NCBI GenBank assembly: GCA_021789975.1
Contig: JAJYIT010000012.1
Coordinates: forward strand, 1-64,000
Length of the DNA stretch: 64,000 bases
Origin: Bacteroidota bacterium
GTDB lineage: Bacteria; Bacteroidota; Ignavibacteria; Kryptoniales; JAKASW01
Direction: 5' to 3'
Shown in pieces: positions 16,584 to 25,393 of the stretch. The notes below the pieces were generated by a model that was given only the letters and a program-made list of their open reading frames with translations, was not told the origin of the DNA and made no database searches. Made by a program: the position numbers and the translations under genes. How positions within the stretch are numbered: the stretch's first letter is position 1; every line of letters begins with the position of its first letter.

Positions 16584-17458
16584 CCGGCGGAAGACTTGCG
16601 ATTCTTGCCTGCGGGATATCGTCTCGTATGAAGAGGTCCGTCGTCTCGCAGATAATTGACGACAAATCCCTGATTGACGATGCGGATCTCAAAGCTAAAT
16701 CTATGATCGGCGTGGGGGCCAACCACAGACCGTTTCTGGATTATCTCCTTTACAATGCCAGATATGTCGGCTACACCGACGTGCTGATTGTGATCGGGCA
16801 GAATGACGACAGCATACGGAACTATTATGGAATGCAGGACATAGACAACGAGTTCTTCGGTTTGAAAATATCGTATGCCGTGCAGAAGATACCCACCGGG
16901 AGAGAGAAGCCGCTAGGCACAGCGGATGCCGTTTGCCAGGGACTCGAATCGCGGAAGGATTGGAGCGGGAAACATTTTACCGTGTGCAACAGCGACAACC
17001 TTTATTCGGAAAGGGCACTGAGTCTAATGCTCCGGCACCAGCATGACAACGCAATGATTGATTATGATATGGACGCTCTGCAATTCGAGCGAAGCCGCAT
17101 CGAACGGTTTGCCATTACTTCCAAAGACGGCGAGGGTTTCCTGACAAACATAATAGATAAACCTTCCGAAGCTCAGATCGAAGCGATGAAAGAGAAGAGC
17201 GGATATGTCGGTGTGAGCATGAACATATTTGACTTGCAGTACGACATGGTGTGTCCATTTCTCGAAAGTGTTCCCATGAATCCGGTGAGACTTGAGAAAG
17301 AACTGCCCGAGGCTCTGGCACCCATGGTCAAGAAACATCCGAGGTGTCTGTTCGCGTATCCCCTGTCTGAGCACGTTCCGGATTTAACCGTGAAAAGCGA
17401 TATCTTGCCTGTCAAGAAACATTTGCAGACACATTTTCCCAATGGCGTTTTTCTATAG
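16580..17458 (+). CDS. sugar-1-phosphate nucleotidyltransferase
   Basis: These 292 residues have the GT-A nucleotidyltransferase fold: a modified N-terminal loop LAILACGISSRMK instead of the usual GGxGTR, then the helix HRPFLDYLLYNARYVGYTD, GREKPLGTADAVCQG, and the metal-binding TVCNSDNLYSERAL. IIDKPSEAQ and KSGYVGVSMNIFDL follow the family pattern. Partnered with the overlapping kinase, it would activate the sugar phosphate to an NDP-sugar. The actual nucleotide and sugar cannot be read from sequence. Confidence 0.8.
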   Translation: MTGGRLAILACGISSRMKRSVVSQIIDDKSLIDDADLKAKSMIGVGANHRPFLDYLLYNARYVGYTDVLIVIGQNDDSIRNYYGMQDIDNEFFGLKISYAVQKIPTGREKPLGTADAVCQGLESRKDWSGKHFTVCNSDNLYSERALSLMLRHQHDNAMIDYDMDALQFERSRIERFAITSKDGEGFLTNIIDKPSEAQIEAMKEKSGYVGVSMNIFDLQYDMVCPFLESVPMNPVRLEKELPEALAPMVKKHPRCLFAYPLSEHVPDLTVKSDILPVKKHLQTHFPNGVFL

Positions 17459-18029
17459 CCTTGCGACGGAGTCTAGAAGGAAATGGAAGAGAAGGAATGA
17501 CATTTGAAAAGCAGCGTTTGAGGCTATCCTTCTATTCCTTCTTCAATCGGGTGAACACGCACCTCTGCAAAAATAGTCTCGTGACATATACGAGCGGTGT
17601 CTGTGGACCATCGTCGGTGTTGAGCCTGATTGTCAGATGGACTACATAAACGGGCAATGTCGCAAAGCACTCACGCTACATTGAAAGACAACGGTTTTGG
17701 TCCCTTTTGCCATCGATGGGAGGAATGAATATTGGATACTAGTCAAGGGAGTCGGCGGTTTTGTCACTGCCGTCCCATGGGATACCATGATTGTTACCGT
17801 GCAAGGCGAAAAACCGGTAGTTGACATTTTGCGGCTGAAGCACTTGAGAGGCAGCGCGGCAGTGTCTGACGGAAACAGGTCACTGTCATCGAGAGAAGTG
17901 AACCTGGAAACCATGCGGTCAACGGAAGCGGTGTTCAAAGGTAGAAAATCGACCGAGCATCGAAATACATAGTTTTGTCTGGGCCACTGCAAATACGAAA
18001 AAGCCAAATCGGTTGCTGCCGGTTGTGAG
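17459..18029. other. degenerate region, no intact gene
   Basis: Around 570 bases between the nucleotidyltransferase and the DUF5107-like remnant. An open stretch at 17697-17972 (FAIDGRNEYWILVKGVGGFV) looks protein-like but lacks a start and I cannot assign it. It is probably part of the same decayed gene content. Confidence 0.4.
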
Positions 18030-18032
18030 AAG

Positions 18033-18368
18033 ATGTTCACTGGAAAGAAGTTCTGCACAAAGCTACATTCAGAAACGTTGATGGCTAACGGAAATTATAG
18101 ATCCGCGTCGAAGCTTCTGATGTTTTCAACGCTGCTCCCTGTGGAGGGTGTCGTCAGGGCACATATTCTCCACGCTGAACTCTTTCTAACGCAGGCATTA
18201 GGGAAAATGGAGGCATGTTCTTTCGGAGATGCGCACAAGCTCGTTGCCGGGTCGCTTGAGTGGCCGGAGAACCTGAGTTTGGGTATGCCGTATCCCGGAG
18301 AAGTTTATGATCGTCGAGAGGATAGGCTGGCTTTCGAGGCTCATCGCGGGTTAGCAAACGAAAATTAA
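18033..18368 (+). pseudogene. TPR/DUF5107-like protein, C-terminal remnant
   Basis: An open frame of 111 codons reads NYRSASKLLMFSTLLPVEG, RAHILHAELFLTQALGKM, then SLEWPENLSLGMPYPGEVYDRRED. The pattern (tetratricopeptide-like helices followed by a PENL-G-GKP element) resembles the C-terminal part of DUF5107 proteins of carbohydrate loci. Those are about 1000 residues long, so this is only the tail. The family name is tentative. Confidence 0.4.
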
Positions 18369-18391
18369 TAACCTTATGAAAAGGAGTTATA

Positions 18392-19747
18392 GTGCAGTCG
18401 GAAAAAAATGAATCGACGCGCAAGAGTTACTTCGTGTCGATAAGTATAATCGGTTTGCTGTTCTTTATTTTTGGGTTTGTCACTTGGCTTAACGGCTCGT
18501 TGATCCCCTTTCTGCAGATTGCTTGTGGCCTAAACCGGGCCGAGGCTTTTCTGGTGTCGCTGGCATTTTACATTTCATATACGGTGATGGCCCTTCCAAT
18601 GGCAGCTGTCCTGGTGAAGACGGGCTACAAGAACGGGATGGTTCTCGGTCTGGTTGGAATGGCGGTGGGTTCACTGATATTCATTCCTGCCGCACATACG
18701 AGGATTTATGCGGTATTCCTTATCGGTCTCTTCATTATGGGGGCCGGGCTGACGATACTCCAAGACGCGTCGAACCCGTATGTCGTGGTCATCGGCCCTA
18801 GAGAGAGCGCTGCAGTGAGGGTCGGCTTTATGGGTGTCGCGAATAAGGCAGCCGGAATCTTCAGTCCGCTTATCTTCACCGCACTCATGCTGGGAGGAAT
18901 TAGCCAGTACAGCCCGGCTAATCTGAAACTAATGACTCCCGCCGCGAAAGCAGCGGCGCTAGATAGTCTTGCCAACAGACTGGTCGTGCCCTATTTGGTT
19001 ATGGCAGGAATTTTGATTCTCCTTGCAGTCATGATAAAGTTCTCGCCGTTGCCGGAAATCAGCGAAGAACAAGAAAGGGGAGAAAGTGGAAGTACTTCGG
19101 AGGCGGACAGAGTGAAGACCAGTATCCTCCAATTTCCTCAGTTGATACTCGGTGCAATCGCGCTTTTCTTTTACGTGGGAGTTGAAGTCGTGGGTGGCGA
19201 CACAATTGGTCTTTACGGCAGGAGTCTTGGCATTTCTTTCTTCGGCAAACTCACATCGTATACCATGGCGTTTATGGTTTTAGGGTACATCGTCGGCATC
19301 CTGACCATCCCGCGTTTCATCAAGCAGGAGACCGCACTTGTAAGCACGGCATTGCTCGGCTTCATGTTTAGTCTATGTATTATGTTCACCTCGCCGATGG
19401 ACACTGGAATCTCCAAAGCGCTGATTGGTTGGACCGGTGCCGCCCCCATACCTGATTCTGTACTCTTCGTGGCACTTCTCGGTTTCGCGAATGCGATGTG
19501 CTGGCCGATTATCTGGCCGCTGGCGCTTGAAGGTTTGGGGAAGTTCACTAAGATTGGGTCTGCAATTTTGATTATGGCAATTGCAGGCGGTGCAACAATA
19601 CCCCCATTGTGGGGCTTACTGTCGGATTCTTATTCGCCCCAACTCTCATATTGGATACTTCTACCATGTTATTTCATAATCTTCCTATACGCGTGGAAAG
19701 GACACAAGATTAGATCATGGCACAGGGCAGCCGCAGTTGCCGGTTAA
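18392..19747 (+). CDS. FucP/GluP-type sugar:proton symporter (MFS)
   Basis: This encodes 451 residues with twelve predicted membrane helices, starting at a GTG with AAGGAG well placed at about 18380. The N-terminus GLLFFIFGFVTWLNGSLIPFLQ is the hallmark of the fucose/glucose-galactose (FHS) symporter family, and GAGLTILQDASNPYVVVIGP and ANAMCWPIIWPLALEGLGKFT follow it closely. It should bring a monosaccharide across the inner membrane. Next to the kinase and nucleotidyltransferase genes, it probably supplies their substrate. Family members carry fucose, glucose/galactose or GlcNAc; the sequence does not decide. Confidence 0.88.
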   Translation: MQSEKNESTRKSYFVSISIIGLLFFIFGFVTWLNGSLIPFLQIACGLNRAEAFLVSLAFYISYTVMALPMAAVLVKTGYKNGMVLGLVGMAVGSLIFIPAAHTRIYAVFLIGLFIMGAGLTILQDASNPYVVVIGPRESAAVRVGFMGVANKAAGIFSPLIFTALMLGGISQYSPANLKLMTPAAKAAALDSLANRLVVPYLVMAGILILLAVMIKFSPLPEISEEQERGESGSTSEADRVKTSILQFPQLILGAIALFFYVGVEVVGGDTIGLYGRSLGISFFGKLTSYTMAFMVLGYIVGILTIPRFIKQETALVSTALLGFMFSLCIMFTSPMDTGISKALIGWTGAAPIPDSVLFVALLGFANAMCWPIIWPLALEGLGKFTKIGSAILIMAIAGGATIPPLWGLLSDSYSPQLSYWILLPCYFIIFLYAWKGHKIRSWHRAAAVAG

Positions 19748-20031
19748 GGGACGAGAGACAGATTTAGAATCGAAGTGCGGGATAACATATCTGTATGAAC
19801 GAGGAATCCTGTATTAGGTGAGGTATGACATGATCATCGCCTTACAGGATTCTTCGTTACATTGTTTAGACAACGATCTCTCGCTAAGACATGGCCCTTT
19901 CGGGAGGAGCAAGGTGATTGGAAGGTTGGAGAATGCCGAACCCCGCGAGCTTCTGTCTTTCCATCGACAGAATGCGGCTCGAGATTTCAGAGTTATACCA
20001 AGAGGCTGTTCTGTCTGGAAATTGGAATGAG

Positions 20032-20232
20032 CTATTCCGATTGACCCGGCTGCGTCTCACCAGATTCGTGCGATACTCCGTTCTCAGCTTGTTCGTCTAC
20101 GGGAGAAGAACCGTGATTCACGATCTGTTGTTTGAATTCCTCCATGCCCTCTGAAAACTCTCTGGAAGCTTGCTCGATTTCCTCTTCATTATTCGCTTTG
20201 AATATTTTTGCAAGCGCTGATGCAAGCGTCAT
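20032..20232 (-). CDS. small acidic hypothetical protein
   Basis: A 66-residue protein starts at the ATG at 20232-20230 with GGAAGGAG about 8 bases upstream, a near-ideal ribosome site that picks this start over one 54 codons earlier. It is helical in the first half (LAKIFKANNEEEIEQASREF) and very polar and acidic at the C-terminus (ESGETQPGQSE). No family is recognised. It stands alone in a gene-poor region, on the strand opposite to its neighbours. Confidence 0.55.
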   Translation of the reverse strand: MTLASALAKIFKANNEEEIEQASREFSEGMEEFKQQIVNHGSSPVDEQAENGVSHESGETQPGQSE

Positions 20233-21189
20233 ATGCACTACTCCTTCCGCTCTGGATCTCGTGACTAAACAGCCTCGCCGTTTCATGCTTGTCGTCTGAC
20301 GCTCTCTCAAACGGCAGCATCCACTTCGTGTTTGAACGAAAAGCTTGCTGCGAAATGGAGCGGTTGAAACTTGCAACATGACAGCGAGAATCACATTGAT
20401 TTAGATCAACATTTTGCACGCTACTTTCGCCGGGTCCATAGTCTCATAGATAATTTCGGAACTACACTGTCAAGCTTGAGATGCCCTTTGTTCTGCATCA
20501 CACTCATATCCATTACTCTCATCTGCGGATTGCTTCAACAATTTATCCTGACGGTCAGCTGAATAGTGCAAGAAAGGACTATTATAGAAATGTATAATTG
20601 GTAACAACCGGCCTCATCCTCCTGGTGGTCGCGATAGGACTTCGAGCCAGGGCGATCTTTGGCTATCCATTGACTGTCTCAAGATCATCCTGAACGGTTG
20701 AAGCTTGGGTTATGGAGCCGTAATAGAAAGTGCCAGAGAGGTAGGCATCTACAATCGAGTCACTTGACTTTTATGACTCGACCGCATATAACGAGGTGAT
20801 TTGCAGACTGCAGGAACGCAACGGATGGCTGGAAGGGGAGACTCTACGATTCTCTGGATAATCCTGAAGTCAGCAGGGAATGCTTTTCAGAAGTCACCAG
20901 GCAAAAAAATACCTGTCGCCGACTCTGAGATTGTTCAGGGTAAACTAAGCTTCAACTCAGGATCTAGTAGTTCGGTTCGTACCAATGGACTTTATTGGAG
21001 AGCGACATCGCCAAGATCCTGCCTTTGATGGTTGGAGAAATTAGCGGTGGCACGTTGAAACGGTTCTGGGGTGGCGCAATCTTCTGTTCCTACTTCCCAG
21101 ACAAAGTTGCCATGCCGATTCTCTCCATTACTTCCTCAATTTATCCGCGAGACTATGGAACGAACCATTTCGAGCTGAAATCAGAGTGC
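20233..21189. other. about 950 bases without an intact gene
   Basis: Only short frames occur. One at 20995-21228 (plus strand) reads KRFWGGAIFCSYFPDKVAMPILSITSS with no ribosome site. It could be a fragment of an old gene, but I cannot name it. No RNA gene or repeat is apparent. Confidence 0.4.
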
Positions 21190-21429
21190 TCAGGAGGTAA
21201 GGGAATTCCTGTGGCACGTCTCTGTTAAATCGATTCTGTCGTCCAGCGGGATATCGAAGAAGCTCTGCAGCCCTTTGTCTGGGAGAAGTCTGTCTATAAG
21301 GTAGTTAATAATGAAGTATTCGTCGGGCTCACCCTTTCTCTTGATCGACGCGAGGATCGCCTCCCTCAACATTGCGTCCCGCTGTCTCCGTAGATTCTTC
21401 GCAAGCACTTTTCTGTCCAGTTCAATCAT
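21190..21429 (-). CDS. small conserved-looking hypothetical protein
   Basis: This is a 79-residue protein from the ATG at 21429, with a strong ribosome site (AAGGAGG, 9 bases upstream on the minus strand). The first 30 residues are highly basic and helical (LDRKVLAKNLRRQRDAMLRE), the middle is EYFIINYLIDRLLPD, and the end is acidic. No domain is recognised. The good ribosome site and a length typical of small regulatory proteins argue that it is real. It is divergent from the nirK gene 500 bases away. Confidence 0.6.
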   Translation of the reverse strand: MIELDRKVLAKNLRRQRDAMLREAILASIKRKGEPDEYFIINYLIDRLLPDKGLQSFFDIPLDDRIDLTETCHRNSLTS

Positions 21430-21946
21430 CGTGTCAATCCTCCTTGTGCTTTGATCTTAAGTGTTTCAGGTGCGTTGGTGATGCTTGTTTCACTACGATA
21501 TAAGGGAATCACAAATCGTGCCGCGTCTCAATGAAGATTCTGCATCTTGACTACCGGAAAGTGACCTTCCTGGCACGACGAAGTGGGCGCAACTGGGAGC
21601 AATAGTTTGCACCATCTACCGGTTACCGCTACGTAACAAGTCATTACCAAAAAGTGACTTCTCTGTGGAGGGGACCAAGCACTCAAATGTAGGGTGTCGG
21701 CCCACACCAGGCAAGAATCCCATTGTTCTAACTTGACATTCTTGCGGAACTTTTTCATATTTCAGATGCAAATGTCTGAAATGATTGAAGGTATGACGAT
21801 CGCACAGAAACGAGCTTCTGGGGAGATGTCGTACTTATCTTGTCAATCTATTTCAGGGTAATTACTCCGAAATATGTCTCAGGAGATCGGCGAGTCGAGA
21901 ATCCATTTCATTTAAGCTCTCGGTCATGCCATTTGGAGAATCTATT
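21430..21946. other. intergenic region upstream of nirK-like gene
   Basis: About 500 bases between the divergent small gene and the nirK-like gene. It must contain both promoters. I see no clear FNR/NNR-type palindrome and no gene. Confidence 0.35.
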
Positions 21947-23008
21947 ATGAAATACTTGGGCAATCAGATTTCGCGATCTGTGTTGGACTCCTGTGCAGCG
22001 GTTGCATTAATTCCATCAATTTTAATTTCGGGGTGTGCCGGGGGAGACAAGCCTGCCATAGTCGGAACAGAGTGTGGAATACTCCCCACTGCGCGGAACG
22101 TTCCTCCGCCGATCACTCGGAGCTACTCGACGAGGGCAATCGTTCGACTTGTAACAAAGGAAAAAGTAGGACGCCTTGCGGGCGGAGATACGTATGATTC
22201 CTGGCGGTTCAATGGATTTGTGCAGGGCCCGATGATCAGGGTTCGTCAGGGCGACATCGCAGAGCTTCATCTAAGCAACTCGCCCGGAAAAAATATATCC
22301 CACAATATTGATCTGCCCACAGTGATTGGGCCGGACGGCGGTGCAATCGCTTCAGTGATTCTTCTATGTCACATGTCTGTTTTTTCTTTTGAAGCCCTTC
22401 ATCCGGGTTTGTTCATTTACCACTGTGCCGCGCCGCCGGTACCAATTCACATCGCCAACGGGATGTGCGGCTTGATTTTTGTCCAGCCGAAGAATAGCCT
22501 CCCGCCGGTTGACAAGGAGTATTATGTAATGCAAAGCGAATTCTATACGACGGGAAGTTACTGTAAAGCCGGGCTTCAGAAATTCGATTTGCAGAAGGCG
22601 ATAGATGAAGATCCCACCTACGTTGTTTTCAACGGGTCTGTTGGTTCTATGATGGGAGCGAATGCGCTTCATGTCAGCGAAGGAGAGAACGTACGGCTTT
22701 ACGTGAGCAACATCGGTCCGAATCTAACTTCGTCGTTCCACGTAATCGGCGAGATCTTTAGCAATGTGTATATTGACGGAGATTCGACGGTCACTGCGCA
22801 TGACAAACAGACCACTTCGATACCTGGCGGCGGAGCAGCTATTGTCGAGCTCAAAGCTGAGGCACCGGGGACCTACATGGTAGTGGATCATTCGATTTTC
22901 CGCGCCTTCTACAAGGGAGCCAAGGGACAGTTCATTGTGAGCGGGCAGCCAAATCCTTCCGTATTTGCAGGCAAAACCGCGGATGAAATCTATGTTGGCA
23001 ATGAGTAA
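21947..23008 (+). CDS. NirK-like two-domain cupredoxin, lipoprotein, altered type-2 copper site
   Basis: From the ATG at 21947 (GGAG 9 bases upstream) this gives 353 residues with a lipoprotein signal (LIPSILISGC). It aligns with copper nitrite reductases, which reduce nitrite to NO in the periplasm. Type-1 ligands H119, C160, H168 and M173 are present, as are D122, H159, H265 and H315. The type-2 ligand that should follow in HNxDFH is missing: the sequence is HNIDLPT, with Pro124 in place of His. A following loop (VILLCHMS for the usual APGHE-like turn) is also unusual. Nitrite reduction is therefore doubtful; electron transfer, binding, or early decay are alternatives. A hemerythrin gene follows after 11 bases. 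Confidence 0.82.
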   Translation: MKYLGNQISRSVLDSCAAVALIPSILISGCAGGDKPAIVGTECGILPTARNVPPPITRSYSTRAIVRLVTKEKVGRLAGGDTYDSWRFNGFVQGPMIRVRQGDIAELHLSNSPGKNISHNIDLPTVIGPDGGAIASVILLCHMSVFSFEALHPGLFIYHCAAPPVPIHIANGMCGLIFVQPKNSLPPVDKEYYVMQSEFYTTGSYCKAGLQKFDLQKAIDEDPTYVVFNGSVGSMMGANALHVSEGENVRLYVSNIGPNLTSSFHVIGEIFSNVYIDGDSTVTAHDKQTTSIPGGGAAIVELKAEAPGTYMVVDHSIFRAFYKGAKGQFIVSGQPNPSVFAGKTADEIYVGNE

Positions 23009-23019
23009 GGAGAAAAAAT

Positions 23020-23886
23020 ATGACACCCAGTGAAAAACTACACGCGCATCACGAAAAACTGATCGGGACGATTCGCAACTTGGCAGATCGGGCAGCGGCC
23101 GACCCGGCAGAATCCTCCCTCCTTGTACCCTATTGCAGCGAGTACCTGGTTGCCCATGCGGAGGCGGAAGAAGTGACGCTTTATAAGGTCGATGAGGATA
23201 TTGAATTCGTTAAAAATATGATTCACGAACATCGCGAGATAAAACATAGCCTCGAACTCATCAGCAATGCCTACGAAAAGGGAGAGACACCAGTCATTCC
23301 ATCGATGGTGAGGAACTTCATGGCATTACTCGAGAAACACTTCCGAGAAGAGGAAGAGACGCTGATGCCGAGACTCAGTCGAACAATCAGCCAGGAAAAC
23401 CTGGAGACCCTCATAGTTGAAGCGCACCAGATAGAGGCGGAGAAGAAGAAAGCCGACCTTTGGAATCTTTTTGAGTTCGATCACAAAAGAATCGACATAT
23501 GTGTTGACCGATTGCGAAGGTCGGTCGGCGAAATGGAAAGCGCAAGAAAACTCTACTCGGTATCGAGGGCTCGACTCCTCAAGCACATCGAGCTTGAAGA
23601 GACCGTGCTATTTGCCGCCTTCGGCGAGCATGCAGAAGCGGGACAGATGGGACCGGTCCAAGTAATGATCGCTGAACACAGGGAAATCACTTCACTGATT
23701 GGTGCGTCCTCTGATTCTGTCGACGAAAAGGCTCTTCCTTCTCTGGTTGATACGCTAATCGGGAAGCTAGCTGTCCACAATAAGAAGGAAGAGCTCATTC
23801 TCTATCCGCTTATTAATCGCTCGATGCCGAGAGGCGAGCGCGAGAAGGTATTCAAAGTATGCTTCGGAGGGTTTGCAAGCGTCTAG
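23020..23886 (+). CDS. double hemerythrin (HHE) domain protein
   Basis: These 288 residues contain two four-helix hemerythrin-like domains. The first has HAHHEKL near the start, VAHAEAEE (about 45-52), IHEHREI (68-74) and EKHFREEEE (about 106-114). The second has FDHKRID (about 154), KHIELEE, AEHREIT and VHNKKEELILYPL. Each can supply the His/Glu set for a diiron centre. Related proteins bind O2 or NO or repair Fe-S clusters (Ric/YtfE). The gene starts 11 bases after nirK with AAGGAG, so the two form an operon and a role in NO handling is a reasonable inference. Confidence 0.85.
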   Translation: MTPSEKLHAHHEKLIGTIRNLADRAAADPAESSLLVPYCSEYLVAHAEAEEVTLYKVDEDIEFVKNMIHEHREIKHSLELISNAYEKGETPVIPSMVRNFMALLEKHFREEEETLMPRLSRTISQENLETLIVEAHQIEAEKKKADLWNLFEFDHKRIDICVDRLRRSVGEMESARKLYSVSRARLLKHIELEETVLFAAFGEHAEAGQMGPVQVMIAEHREITSLIGASSDSVDEKALPSLVDTLIGKLAVHNKKEELILYPLINRSMPRGEREKVFKVCFGGFASV

Positions 23887-23905
23887 CTGATGGGGCGAGG
23901 CGGCC

Positions 23906-24427
23906 ATGATCAGGTATAAACTTTCCACTGGCGTGAAGATACTATTCATCGGCATAAACCCGCATTACGGTTCTTTCCGCCGAAGAGTTCCATTTTCAAA
24001 CAACAAGATGTTCTGGTATCTTCTGAACAGATAGGGGGTAATCCACGAAAATGAAAGCGATCTCCGAGACGACAAGAAACTGAGAATGATTTACAATCGA
24101 AAGTTCAATGCAATTTACTGTCTCGGCTTCATGAACATCATCAACCGACGGACACATAATGTGTCTTAATTGAAGAGGGGTGAAGAAGTAGCTGGCAGGA
24201 GAAAAATCACCGAAGCGCTCGGAATGTATAGGCCGAAAGTGGTATGCTTCATCGGAAAAATCACTTATGAAAAGTTCACAGGTTCTAAGAATTTTAAATT
24301 CGGCTGGGAGAAGAGCATTGGCAATTCGAGAGTCTATGTCATGCATTTCCCAATTCGTGGGAGAGCCTCGATTAGAGATCGAGAACTCAGGAAAGAGCTT
24401 ACACTGGATAGCGTTTCCTCGCGGTAA
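23906..24427 (+). pseudogene. Mug-type G:T/U mismatch DNA glycosylase, two stop codons
   Basis: One frame reads through the whole length: ILFIGINPHYGSFRRRVPF (the GINPxPxS catalytic region), MFWYLLNR, then TAG at 24032, then FNAIYCLGFMNII, TAA at 24167, and finally RPKVVCFIGKITYEKFTGSKNF and HFPIRGR, similar to the end of the family. There are no frameshifts, only two nonsense codons, so inactivation looks recent. The family removes uracil or thymine opposite guanine. The usual Asn of GINP is present, so the ancestor was probably active. Confidence 0.75.
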
Positions 24428-24511
24428 AGTGGCTCCGGTCTTTCAGGGGGCTTGGAATCTAAAAGGAAGTGGAGTTGTTGTGTCGAGCGAGAACTTAACG
24501 GAGAGCAGGCT

Positions 24512-25180
24512 GTGACAACCATAACCGAAGCAACCGATGACGCATACCGAATTTCCACTTTTGCAGCGGATGGGAATCTTCAGATAAATCGATTCCCGGT
24601 GAAGGACCAGGAGCCAATCTTCTGGGATATGGACAGAGGTTTCTATTCGACGGAGTGCGTGAGGTAGTTTATAAGATCGTGAAACCTGCAGATATTTGCT
24701 GGATCGATTTTAGTCATTTTGAAATTGATGAGAGCAGATCGTTGGATGAGAGGCTGGGTCTTGCCACAAGTGCGCGAAGTTTCTGCAGTATCGATGGTGC
24801 GAAGGTTAGCATTTACGAATATGCCTCTCGCCGAGTGAAAGTTTTGAGGAAGTGTAATTCTTTTGGGACGGGCAAGCATGTTTTCCGATTCATCTCGAAG
24901 CCCTATCTGCCACATTGCCGGGACGCAGGGTTACGACTTCCCGCACTATTTTTTGCCCGGATCTGTTTCACCACAATGGTAATCGGGATCCTATTTTGCA
25001 TTCTGACTCAGTGGGAAGAGATTGTACCCACATCCTTAAAATTGGGAAGAGTGTTATGAACGATCACATCCACCATATGCTTCAAAAACAGATGGACCTC
25101 TTAATGGCCTTTCGGAGCTCAAGCCGCAGGCGCTCGCAATGATGCACGGTTCAAGCTATGCTTGCGGATTGTGCCGGTAG
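24512..25180 (+). pseudogene. ODP-type metallo-beta-lactamase-fold protein, broken
   Basis: The gene begins at a GTG (24512) with TITEATDDAYRISTFAADGNLQINRF and breaks after STECVR. The next frame (from 24655) continues REVVYKIVKP, then IDFSHFEIDESRSLDE, the family's HxExDE diiron ligands, then GKHVFRFISKPYLPHC. Two more frame changes are needed for CPDLFHHNGNRDP and LSELKPQALAMMHGSSYACG. The order and ligands match oxygen/NO-binding diiron MBL proteins related to flavodiiron reductases. At least two frameshifts make it non-functional as written. It stands after nirK-hemerythrin and may have belonged to the same response. Confidence 0.68.
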
Positions 25181-25393
25181 CTTTTACAACGTTGCGCCTG
25201 TAATAAGAGACGTAGACGGGCTAATCAGTCCGACTTTTCTGTCCGGCAGTAATTGTGCTGAGACAGCGTAGAGTGGCGAGGAGAGTGTTTTAGTTTGGTT
25301 TACTTAATGCCCTGCACGGCAGAGGTTTCTCTATGTACACTGAACCCGTCGGATAGTGACAATATATAGAATTTAAAATGAAGGGTAAGCTGG

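Noticed and set aside
17642-18058. 138-codon minus-strand frame
   Set aside because: No ribosome site or known motif; the plus strand in the same place looks more like decayed coding DNA.
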